Shown here piece by piece: positions 12,620 to 24,600 of a stretch of 64,000 bases of DNA. A program made the position numbers and the translations under genes. Each line of letters starts with the position of its first letter. The stretch's first letter is position 1. Under the pieces are notes generated by a model. The model did not search any database. It had not been told where the DNA came from and saw nothing but the letters and a program-made list of their open reading frames with translations. Source of the DNA: Pelobates cultripes (Eukaryota > Chordata > Amphibia > Anura > Pelobatidae); assembly GCA_933207985.1 (NCBI GenBank), contig OW240917.1, positions 119,538,754 to 119,602,753 of the forward strand. Direction: 5' to 3'.

Positions 12620-15600
12620 AAATAATCTTGTTCATATTGAGTTCTGTGTTCCACATTCTTTTTGCTACACATGTACAGAGTAAAGTTTGCTGAATGTGGT
12701 TTTGCCTTTGGGAGAATTACACATCTGTCAATACTGACTGATTCAGGAGGAGCCTTAGAATTTGCACTGTTTTCGAAGAATGAATTTTAGGAAGAACAAG
12801 TGAAGGACATCTTAATACTGGGTGATAACTCTAGTACACCAACCTGAAAAGGTGCCCACCTCCTCCCAAAACAAAAAAAACACTTATTGGAGTACGAACT
12901 GCTGATAAGTGTGTGTTAGAAATAACATGTACCTGTCACGATTATATCTGCAGTTTCCATTCTCCCCTTTATTGGCGACTGGAGAATCGGACGGTTTTGT
13001 ACAGGTCATGGCATCTAATGGGTTTAAGTGGGTATAACTCAACAAACTTAATTAGCCACCACTGAGTCTCAGAGTCCTTTTGTATCACTTATTTTTAAAC
13101 CTATGGGATTCAGGAAGCATGTTTCTATAGCACTGGTTGGGTTTGGTTGACAGGTTTGTTAAATACTGAGATAAACATAGAGAAGGGACGAAGTACAGCA
13201 TAGCATTAATAAATACCAAGTGATACTCAACATAATCTATCTGCTCACACACACAGGAGGAACTGCTCAAATGTTTACATATACACACTTTTATATATAT
13301 ATATATATATTTTTTTTTTTTTATGTATGCTTAAACCCTTAATGACTGCATGATGGTCCCGTTCATGTAGCCATCATGCGTTAGGTCCCTGCTGGTACCA
13401 AGGAGCTCCAGGTATTGTTGGACACCTGAGGATTTCCTCTGTCAGCTGGGGCCACAAAAAGTTAGTGCTGCACTGGGTCCCATAAATCATCACACTCAGT
13501 CATCATGGTTCTGAGTCTGCCCCAGTATGAAAAGAACCTGGTGTGGTCTCTTTGCATGCCCCTTTTCCCAGTGATTGGTGCTAAGCTTTGCCAGCTGCCC
13601 ATCACTGATCTCCATTTCAGAAGCTGCAGCATGAGAGGGCGATCTCCCTCTCATGCTGCAATCACACAGTACAGAGTGCTCACAAAACGCTTTGTATTGT
13701 TAGCTGGGAAATCCCTCTGCTGATGTCCGTACTGATGTCAGCAAAGGGAATCCCTCTTGGTGGGTGTGAGGCGTTTGATTATGTGTTGGATTATGGTAGG
13801 GCTAATGGTTGGATTAGGGAAAGATTAGTGGAAAAGGTATACATGTGTGGTATCATTGTACTCGAGAATAATAGCAGAGTACAAATATAGTAGTAGGGCA
13901 CAAATTGTCTGTGAATTTGCAATATAAAACACGTGTGAAAAACCAAAGAAATCTTAATTTGACAGAGGTTCATGATAAAATGTTTACATGAAGTATCAAA
14001 ATGCTTTTAGTTAAATAGTTCTAGCAATTATGCAATGCTGCCATTTTTACTTTTTTTTTATTTTATTTGTTTTTTTATTAAGGTATTCACATCACATGGT
14101 TCCTGGACCTCCGGGGCCTCACGCAACTGGAATCCCTCATCCTGCTATTGTCAATCCTCAGGTTAAACAAGAGCATTCACACAGCGACAATGAGCTAATG
14201 CATATGTGAGTTTCCTATTAATGTAATTACATGGCTGCTTTGTAACAAATGTTCTCCCGTTTAAATGTAAGTTTCTATGTGAATAAAATTGGTAATGTGT
14301 TAGAAAGTGGTAGATGAGCAAATGGCATGTCTTGAAAAGAAAGCGGTAAAAATCAGACTCCACCTTTGTAGTTAATTCCCTACCGCGCAGTTGCACGTCC
14401 TTCAAGTAGAAATCCTGAACATTCATGACTGTTCATGACTAAAATCTTCTGGCACCAATCAGTGTTTTCATGAATGGCTATGGTGTAGAAGGGGTGAGTC
14501 CTCAAATCTGGGTCAGTGTGACAGTATGTAATGAGAGGAGAACAGAATGCAAACTATAGTGTAGTCACTGTAGTATGTTAGTAGTCGAGTAGTAGAAAAA
14601 TAATGGAATTGCACATACAGTCCCCTATATTACAGGCTTTCACAATGTGTTACACTCAAAAGGTCCATCACTGTTTAAATAACAAAGTGCAATTTCAAAA
14701 ATATTGGTCACATGAGGACCTAGTCATGTGACCGTTGGATAATTCGCATAAAAACAACACATAATTAGTAATGAGTCAAATAAAGGCAATGGTGCAGAGG
14801 AGAAGATGGAAGATGGCAGCGCCCAATTTTTGCAAATTTGACAAAATCCGCAAACGGTGACAGTCACTTTAAATGTCCCTGAACAGACTGAATAGGGAAT
14901 GGGCATGGTATATTCCATGAGGGAAGGGAACAACTATGACAAAAACAAGTAAGAAGATAGAACCTAATGGTTTTAACTGGTTATTATAAAAAAAGAAAAA
15001 AAACACTTTGTTCTTCTAGATCTCTTAAAGGGAAACTCCAGTGCCAGTTAAACAATCCGTTTTCCTGGCACTGCAGGTCCCCTCTCCCTCCCACCCCCCA
15101 ATCCCCGGTAGCTGAAGGGGTGAAAACCCCTTCAGTCACTTTTTAGAGGCAGCAATGATGTCCGGTGGGTGAGATGTCCGATTGTGTCGGCCGGTGGGTG
15201 AGACTGATCCCGCCCACCGGCCGGGGAGACAAAATGCGCATGTGCGGCAATGCCGCGCGTGCGCATTAGCGCTCCCCAAAGGAAAGCACTGAAAATGCAT
15301 TTCAATGCTTTCCTATGGGGAAATGAGCGACGCTGGAGGTCCTCACACAGCGTGAGGACGTCCAACGACAATGTGCTAGAAACCAGGAAGTGCCCTCTAC
15401 TGGCTGTCTAGTAGACAGCCACTAGAGGTGGAGTTAACCCTGCAAGGTAATTATTGCAGTTTGTAAAAAACTGCAATAATTACACATGCAGGGTTAAGAG
15501 TAGTGGGAGTTGGCACCCAGACCACTCCAATGGGCAGAAGTGGTCTAGGTGTCTGGAGTGTCCCTTTAAGTTTATGTTCTGGTGTAGTTTGTACATGTTA

Positions 15601-18600
15601 AAATGTAGTGTAGTGTGAAGTACACTCAGACAGTGACATTTTAGGAACTAGGTGTTTGTGGTCTAATGTCTCTTGCCATCTATAAATGCCTCTTTCCATA
15701 GGTATGCATGCAGCCAAAGAAATATTTGCATGACTCTGCCATTGGGTTCATTCAAAATTGCAATGAATAAAAAATTACTTTATGTTCCTTGATTAATTAA
15801 AATTAATTATAATGTAGCAGACAAACTTTTCACACCGTACTAAGGGTCGCTTCATACAGTCACAGCCGTTTGAGTTTGAACATCCTCTTGCTTTACTTGA
15901 AATGTTGCCGCTTGTTTCAGTACAACTCTCTCTTCCTTTCAGGAAATCTCATCATGAACAGAGAAAGGAGCAGGAGCCAAAAAGACCTCATATAAAGAAA
16001 CCTCTGAACGCTTTCATGCTTTATATGAAAGAAATGAGAGCAAACGTAGTAGCTGAGTGTACACTTAAAGAAAGTGCCGCCATCAATCAGATTCTTGGCA
16101 GACGGGTAAGTAGAAGGATGTTACCATTTGCTCAGATCGCCCTTTCATTGTAATAGGTGAATTTTTGTGAATTTTATATGGACTGCACAATGGTCGTTTC
16201 ACTTTATCTGATGTGCTTGAATTATTTTTGTGAAAGTATAAACTCTGTGTCAGAATTTACACTTCACAATGTGTATGCAAAATAATTCTTAAACGTGTGA
16301 CCTTTAACAAATCGCTAGAGCAACAACATGGCAAAGCTTTTGGTGAAGAGATCCCCTACGCTCACTCTTAGCCCTGAAAGTGGCAAAAAAATAACTTTTA
16401 CAAAATCAGTCCAGCTCTAAGCCAGCCCACCAGAGCTGTCAATCAGCAGCCAGAATTCTATCATTTGGGCCATTCACATGCACAACTAGAACTGATTTCT
16501 CTCCCCTATCCAAAAGGAGATTGGAACCTTGGTCTTCTGCCCTGCCAATTGCTACATTATCTTGTTCACAAAACTGACCTGGGCTGTATTTATAGTAAGA
16601 TTTTACTGAGTAGATTTGCCGATGTGGAATACCGCTTAAACCAATGGACCGAGATTGCACTTTTGTTTTAGGTGGGATTTTGTAAGATCTAAGGATGATA
16701 GTTAAAGGGCCTATTTGGGAGGTTTTGTATTATGCATCCCCAGCAGAGGGGATATTTGGGGAGTTTTTGCTTATGTATGCACCAGTTGATGGGTTTTGTA
16801 TTATGCATGCTGTAGTAGAGAAGATATTTGGGAAGGCCCTCAGCAGAGAGGATACTTGGACCTTTGGATAATGCATACACCAGTAGAGTGGATACTGGAG
16901 TTTTGGGTTATGCATGTCCCAAGAGGGATGCTTGTGAGGTCCAGATTATGCATGCACCAATAAATGGATTCTTTGGAGATTTGGATTATGTGTGCATCAA
17001 CATAGGGGATACTTGGGAGGAGTGAATTAAACACGCACCGATAATGTGAATAACTGGGAGGTTTAAATTATGCACATACAAAAGATTGAAAATACCTCCA
17101 TTTGCAGAGAGACCATTCACAAAGAGAGTGGTCACAGTACATCTTGAAGGCACATAAAATAAGGATTTAGAATAGCTGTCACCCATACTGACATCACAGT
17201 TCATGGTAATGGTGTCCACCAGATGGAATTAAGCTGTGTGCTGCCCAGATGTGACTGGTTCACGGAAAGATAGAAATGCTTTACTCAGCAATATTCATTT
17301 ACAGTAAGAATTGAGTCAGTGTTTTACCTCCTCTTTATTTCCTGTGACTCACAGGTTTCCAGGAACATTATTATCCTCCCTGTTTATCTATATGTATGTG
17401 TATTCCTGGTTTGGGAGTTTTTTGTTTTGTGCCCTTTGCTTCACAGGTTACTAAAAAATACATAAAACTTGTGTACATTTTGGGTGGTTCAAATATAGTC
17501 CAGGACTTTATAACCATTTAATACATTTTATTTTTTCACTAAACATATGCCAAAGGTTTGTAAATACACAGCTCAGTCCAGCAACCAGATGCTACGTGGT
17601 AATCATTCCCATGTGCATTAATCTTTCTAAAATATGAGTGGATAAAGGGTTTGTGGTTTAATATTCAGATGCAGGCAGCACTGGGCTTCCTTGTAGTTCT
17701 GAATATAAAAGTAAAACATTTAATGAGAAACCTGTCCTTGTAAATTTCTGCCAATGGTTTTTATGTTTTCCATAAAATTTTCTATTTGGTTGGTGGGTTT
17801 GATGAATCAAGTAATGTAATCTCAATATCTGTATGTGCTGCTTCATTAGTACATTTCTTAAAGGGATATTATACTCACCCATAATACTTCCATTCAATTA
17901 AGTGTTCAGGTCTAGTGATCTTGTCCATTTAACCCTGCAGTCCAATGTTTACATTGCAGGGTTAAGTCACCCTCTAGTGGCTGCCAGTATGACTGCCAGT
18001 ATGGCAGTTACTAGAGGCGATACTGTTGCACTAACCACGTAAATCTTGGTCATGTGACTCAAAGCCTCTTGAGGAAATTATTATTCAATGTGTTCCTTTA
18101 AATCTAATATAATTCTCTTACTCTGCCTTTGCCATGTGTTATAGAAGATCCTAACTTTAATATGAAAGGAACACCATAGCATTAGGGATACAAACCTGTA
18201 TTCCCATCACTGTAGTTTTACCCTGGTTTCTCTCCTCTCCCTGTGAGGATGTGATAACAAGACAGCCTCTAGAGGGGTGTTTAACACTGCAATGAAAACA
18301 TTTTGGTTTCTACAAAATGGCAGTGTTTTACATTGCAAGGATGAAATGGAAGAGGAACTTTTGACTTTTATTATTTAATTAATAATGTGTGTCTTTCAAT
18401 GCAAATACATTTTCATAAAAAACAAAACGCTGTAACGCTGTAAAGTTACCTAACTGATATTTAGTTCCCTAGTGTGATTTTGTTAATTTTTGAAGATTAC
18501 TTTATTCCAATTAGAATACACAGAACATTCATTAACTTTACCCAAAACACAGATGAGTCATAGAAGTAATTCTGGTGTAAATATTGCGAGGACATAGGGT

Positions 18601-21600
18601 AATCATCATAGAATAATTGCATTAATTTTTATTTATTTTTTATTTATTTTTATTCTTTTGTTTGATCACCTCTCTCTTGTGAGATAAGCAATAATTTGCC
18701 AGAAAAATACAAATAATAACAATACTGGATGCAGGCATAAAATAACAGGCTCTCTATTATTGGTGTCTTGTACATTGAGGTGAGTGTTTTTAGGGTTATG
18801 GGGAAGCCTGGGCCGGCTCGTCGTGTACATTATGTTGAGTGGCCTCGGTATGGGGCAACAGTAGGTTACTTTAATTGTACCGTTCTGTATTATGGATTTT
18901 GACTCTGGTTCTTCTAGGTCTGGTGGTTATACGTGTAGAGGCCATCGAGAACAAGATTAAAACTAAAGAGAAACCAAAACGGTTAGAGTTGTGTTGGCAT
19001 GTAATCTGCGCGTGGACTAGGCTATCCAGGATATAAACTTGTAGATTTTGTTCACCTCTTGGGACTTCGTATATTCGACTGGGCACAATTCGTTTTACAC
19101 CCTTGGGTATAGCTTGGGTAGAACTGGGTGATAGGCCTTAATGACCCTCGACGGGGGCGAAAGGACTTCATGTAAGTCGGTGTCTTGAAGCATGTAAAAC
19201 ATGTACAGAGATAACAAACAAAGCTAACAACTTTAACTTAAAACGTTGTGGCTGCTGTCTACGTGTCCGATGGGAAAAGGGGGTGACTTTCGCCATGTCC
19301 CAAGTATGTATGTGGTGGTGCTGGAATGCCGCGTGGGCCAGGCATGACCATAGAGTCCTGCGGGAGACCCAGGGTCTCAGTCCGATCATGAACTGCGTGG
19401 GTAACATTCTCGGGTATCGCCATTTGTATCAGAGGTCTTTGTTTCTGAGTAATGCCGAGAAGGGTTGCAGGGATTTTCTCCATTTTAGTGTTTCTACTGA
19501 GAGGTCGGTGTAAAATGTAAGTGACATGTTTTCGAACTCGTATGGCGAGGTCCCCTTCAGTGCCGCCAGTACTGCCCCCTTATCCCTGTTACAGGTAAAT
19601 CGTACCACTTGGTCCCTAGTGGCGGACTCCAGTGCTCTCTAGGGTTTTGGAACTCGGAAGATCCCATCGATATTGATACTTTTTCCCTGTTTGGGAGTCA
19701 GCAAGGCCCCTATCAGCCTCCCCACCAGGTGTGGGAGCTCTACCGCTGGTAATTCGTCGGGTACACCTCATACCTTGATATTGTTGCAGCGCCGTGTGTC
19801 TTCCAGGAGGGCAATCCAAGGCTCGAAGGTGAGTTGTTGTTTTTTAAGGCATTGCTCTTCATTTTCTAGAGAGGCAAGCTGTTGGGATTGCTGTGTGGAT
19901 GCTGTTTCCACGGTCCCTATGCGACCCACAAGGTCTGAGAGGTCAGAGCAGAGTGAGGCCATGTCCGCCTGAATGGTTTTTTGAAGGCTGGCGAGCAGTT
20001 CTTTTAGTGTGACTGTGGTCACAGGCTGGGAGTCAGCACATATATATATTAATTTGTTCTCCTACCCCCACAGACCCCACACCACACAATAGCTCCCTAA
20101 TACACACACACAATTACCCCCATACACACACAATTACTCCCCCATACACACACACACTGCCACCCATGCACACAATTACCCCCCATACACACACACATTG
20201 CCCCCGTACACACTGTATCCCTCATGCACAAACTGCCCCACATGCACACACTGCACCCCTCATACCCCCCCCACACACACACACTGCCACCCATGCACAC
20301 AATTACCCCCATACACACACACATTGCCCCCGTACACACTGCATCCCTCACATGCACACTGCACCCTGTACACACACCCACTGCATCCCTCACATGCACA
20401 CTGTACACACACACACACTGCAACCCTCACATACACACACATATTGCACACCTCATACACACACACTACAGCCCCTCTCCTGGCTGACCCCAGGTAAGTT
20501 GTCAAACTGTTTTTAAACATTTTGACTACTTACCCTGGGAGGGCACTACGGCATTCCTAGCACCATACCTACTACAACGTAACGTAGTGGTTATTGTGCC
20601 TGGATAGTTTCTTTAAGTAATCTATCAGTGCCACTCCCAAGATTAGGGGCCCATTATATGCCATAGCACTGTAGATATATACAACCTAGAAAATTGTTTT
20701 GACTTGGAGTGCCTTGGAAAAATATTGAAATATTAAGGGTGTCTTGAACCTAAAAAGCTTGGGAACCACTGGGATAGACACTGTCAGAGCTACATCCAGC
20801 AACTATAAATAATTAAATCTTATTGAAAACCACTTTGTTAAAAACAATAACAATACAGCATGTAGACTCATGTTTATCCACTGGTTACAATTATAAAGTC
20901 TGTCAAGATCTCGTAAATCTTTTAACGTTGTACACCTCCTTCTACCACTTGTACCACATCCCACTTTTTCCAACAATACTATTACTCTGCTTATTGTCCC
21001 CAACTACAAATAGAAAGGCATAGCCTGTAATTGTGGGAGGGGTTACCCGGCTATAAAAACATGGGCCACCCCTCTCACTGGACTGTTAACGCCGGGTTCA
21101 GCCCACCCACCACTCCACTTTTACAAACCATTCATTTGGTGAGCCCTCTTTATTTACAGGCCTACTCGAACGTCGGTCCCGGCACACCTCAACCAACTTG
21201 TACCACATCCTACTTATTTCAACAATACTGTTACTCTGCTTATTATATATATATTTATAGACACACACACTTTAAGCATCCATAAGTGTCATACTATTCA
21301 AATCATAACTTTTTCCCTCACCAGCACACTGGCAACAAAGTCAGTGTGCCAATATCACTGAGATGGTGTGCCTTTCTTAGTGATGCGTCCCCAAGCAGGG
21401 CAAATCAAAGAAGAGGGCAAAGCAGAGTATTGCCCGAAGGTGGGCAGGAAAGCAGGAGAGGTGAGTAAATCTCTATATTTTACGTTGAATGCATCTTGCA
21501 TCTTTGTGATATATGGTGTATTCTATGTACATAGAAGCGATTTCAGATCCTCTTGATAATATCTGATACATCTTTAGTAATTATTAAAATCTTCTGTAAA

Positions 21601-24600
21601 GGCAAATTCAGTTGCATGAAATTAAAAATTTTTATCTACACATTTTGATCAGATCTGTTGCGCCGATCACAAAATTCTTTATTACAACTTAAAAGAAAAT
21701 GTATATTTTATAAACTGCTTGCTCCAAGGCATAAAAAGTAACAAAAAAAAACGTAAGACCAATAACCAAATTAGTTAAAATAAAATAAAATTTGTGTAAA
21801 AAAATCGAGTGGTTAAGTAAAAATCTAGCACATTTGCCTTATTATTAATATTATCAGTTATAGCATTACCAAACTGGCTTTTTCAAGGAAGATTTCTGCG
21901 TTTGATAGAGAAACTCCATAGTAGTCCCAGTCGTTATATTTTACAGCAGTTTCCTGGCACAGTGTGTGGCACCGTATCGTGGTAGTAAAGGTGATTTAAC
22001 TGTTCAGGATCTCTTTGGTCCTGAAGGGTCTATACCCCACAACATGCAGTTGGTTTCTGAGAAATCTCTTCCTGTTTTGATGTTTTCATTCCACGAGCTG
22101 GAACATCATTGATATCAGTGCAGTATACATTTTAACCTATTTCTGTACTTTAATGGTCTAGAAAACATGCACTAATTACTTAAAACCACTTGACAGGTTA
22201 GAGCCCTACTGTGGGTTATGCTGTCCTTACAAAAGATCAATATGATCAAATATATCCACCCCAGCTCTGCTACGATAGTTACGGTCTATTTTAACATGGT
22301 TAAAAGTAGGTAAAGAGCCGCTAGCACTAATTAGGAGTGTCTTGCAAACCTCTTGGAGATAAATCATTAATGATCATGAGTTTCTGTATATAGCACAATT
22401 TAGATCCCCACTGCATATTAGGAACCATAATTAAACACATACAATATTCAATTTCATTAACCTTGTTTTGTTGTTCGGCTTGAATGTTAACCTGTTTTTC
22501 TTTTATTTATTTATTTTACTTTTGGATTACTATATTTTATCATTTAACAGATACATGTTCCTTAGGATAAGCATTTACATCTACCCTTTGCAAATGTCTA
22601 ATCTCCATGCCTAAGGCTATCAAACCTTCCTCTCTTAAGACCTGTACATCCACCATAGCATTTTCCATGGCAACATAACGCCTATTCACTTCCTAGGCAC
22701 ATATGTCACACTGACTGATGGAAATCCCACCGTAAAAATGGATTACGGTGACTCCATTTGAAGGATTTGTGATTGACTATATGGCAAATAACAGTATGTT
22801 AATTCAGAAGCAGGTATCCAGCACTGTATGTTTAGCAGAAACCTGCTAGTTAATCATTGCAGCCTGGGATAATCAGACTATTAAATTTTCCTGTATTCAC
22901 TTTATCTTCTCATTTTTATTCCACGTTTAAGTATGTAATGGGTGCTTTGATAACTTCAGATTTCATGGTTTAGGGGAGAGATTAGCTACTGGTCTCTGCA
23001 TAGAACTTTGTGTGCTGGATGTTTTTATTTTAATATGACATATATAAAGGAAAAAAAATGGTTTTCAAGCTGATTTTTTTTTTTTTTTTTTGGAGGGGGG
23101 AGGGGAGGGGCTCGCTTTAATTTCTCCCTGGAACGATAGAAATAAATGTAACTGAGAAGCATTAAAGAAAAATGGGAGAAAAAAAACAGTCAATACCACT
23201 GTAAAATTCAAGAGAAAATGTTTTCTAGAAAGCAGAGCAATTTAGCTGCTAAAACAGAAAAAGAGAAGAATTGACTAGATAACTTCAAATTTTAGGCTAA
23301 AATCAATTAGAAGAGCGATTTATGGGGAGAAGTGTTCACATCCTGCTGTTTTTGCTGAAAATTTGCAACCCACTGCTCAAATATTCATGTTGGTGAATGA
23401 CCCCCATTGTGCTTGAAGGGGAGGAATGTAGCTAGATAGTAATAAGATGTATATGCAACACAGCTACATTAAGGTGCAAAGACAAACATTTGTAAACATG
23501 TTTTAATCATTGCACCTGCAAAATAAAACATGTTGCTCATTCAATTTTCTCAATAAGCTTTCCATTATTGAAAATAGGAAACTTCTTTTGTGTGTAAAAT
23601 ATAAGCTTGCAGGCAGAGGTCACAAAACCAATCAACTAATCCTGGTAAAACATTTAGTTACACCGTTTGCTAATTGCATTTAGCACTGCAGATTTTATTT
23701 GATGTTTTATAATATGTAATAAAACCAAGAAAATGTGTGTTCTATTATATTGATAAATGGTATCTATGGCAATTCTATATAAAAGCAATAATGGCTAAAC
23801 TTCACATCTCAGAATATTGTGAATGGTATTTTTCACAATCATTTTGGAAAAAGTTCAGAAACATCTATGTTTAAAACGTTAGCCATTCAGACTACAAAGT
23901 ATATATGTATCAAAGGGACACCGGTTATTTTCAAGCTGTCTGCTTGCTATCTTTGCTGGTGTAGGGAATTGTATTGGTTTTTGCAATGTATTGTTAATTT
24001 TGCCTTAAAACTGTAGTAGACCTTTTATTACATTGTATTTTTAATTTTCTCCCCATAGTGGCATGCTTTATCCCGTGAGGAACAGGCCAAATATTATGAA
24101 TTAGCCCGCAAAGAAAGGCAGCTACACATGCAGCTTTATCCAGGATGGTCTGCAAGAGACAACTACGTAAGTATCACTCCAGCACTTGTAGGTGCCACAT
24201 CATTTATATTATATTATAATATTACAGCAGGTCCTGGGAGAAACATTTGTGCATTTTTTCCCATGTATATCTGCCAACAGTGGTGGTATCCTGCCGAATT
24301 GAATCATGCTACACATACAAATCTAAGGATTCAAATGCAATAATCGTTTTAATACTATAATTCATGTAGCAAAGTATGGAAAGGTAGTAATGTAAAGGAA
24401 ATCATACACTGCATATTTAAAGAGACACTATAGTCACCAAGTCAACTTTAGCTTAAAGGGACACTATAAGCACCCATACCACTTCAGCCCATTGCCATGG
24501 TCTGGGTGCCAACTCCCATCCCCCTTAACCCTGAACATCTAATTATTGCAGTTTTTGTAAATTGCAATAATTACCTTGCAGGGTTAAGTCCTCCTCTAGT

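Larger units (their letters stand above)
7518..14082 (+). other. lef1: lef1 intron between exons 5 and 7
   Basis: This 6565-bp intron holds a truncated TTAA-type MITE (from about 7779), an L2-like LINE tail (9370-9690), a MITE-like segment near 10240-10640, an inverted-repeat element (11369-11600), a SINE-like tail (12290-12372), TA/T low-complexity tracts (12592-12620, 13292-13321) and a probable repeat at 13330-13760. I read it for the 84-nt alternative mammalian exon (PVYPITGGFRQPYP...) and did not find it. Splice junctions are gtaagt and attaag. Confidence 0.85.
16106..24058 (+). other. lef1: lef1 intron inside the HMG box
   Basis: This 7953-bp phase-0 intron has a gtaag donor and a ccccatag acceptor. 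It contains a decayed minisatellite (16700-17080), MITE sequences (17858-18101 and around 18165-18360), an L1-like ORF1 remnant (about 18690-20035), a CA-rich tandem region (20090-20470), a hAT-like terminus (ending 20771) and direct repeats at 20948-21244. The stretch from about 21640 to 24050 lacks recognisable transposons apart from short poly-T and AT tracts. Confidence 0.88.

Noticed and set aside
20090..20470. CRISPR-like regular repeat pattern
   Set aside because: Units are degenerate and contiguous without unique spacers, and the genome is eukaryotic.
20097..20520. Cys/Val- or His/Thr-rich frames on both strands
   Set aside because: Stop-free reading through CA-rich minisatellite; same for 34204-34517, 37749-38048 and 50038-50942.
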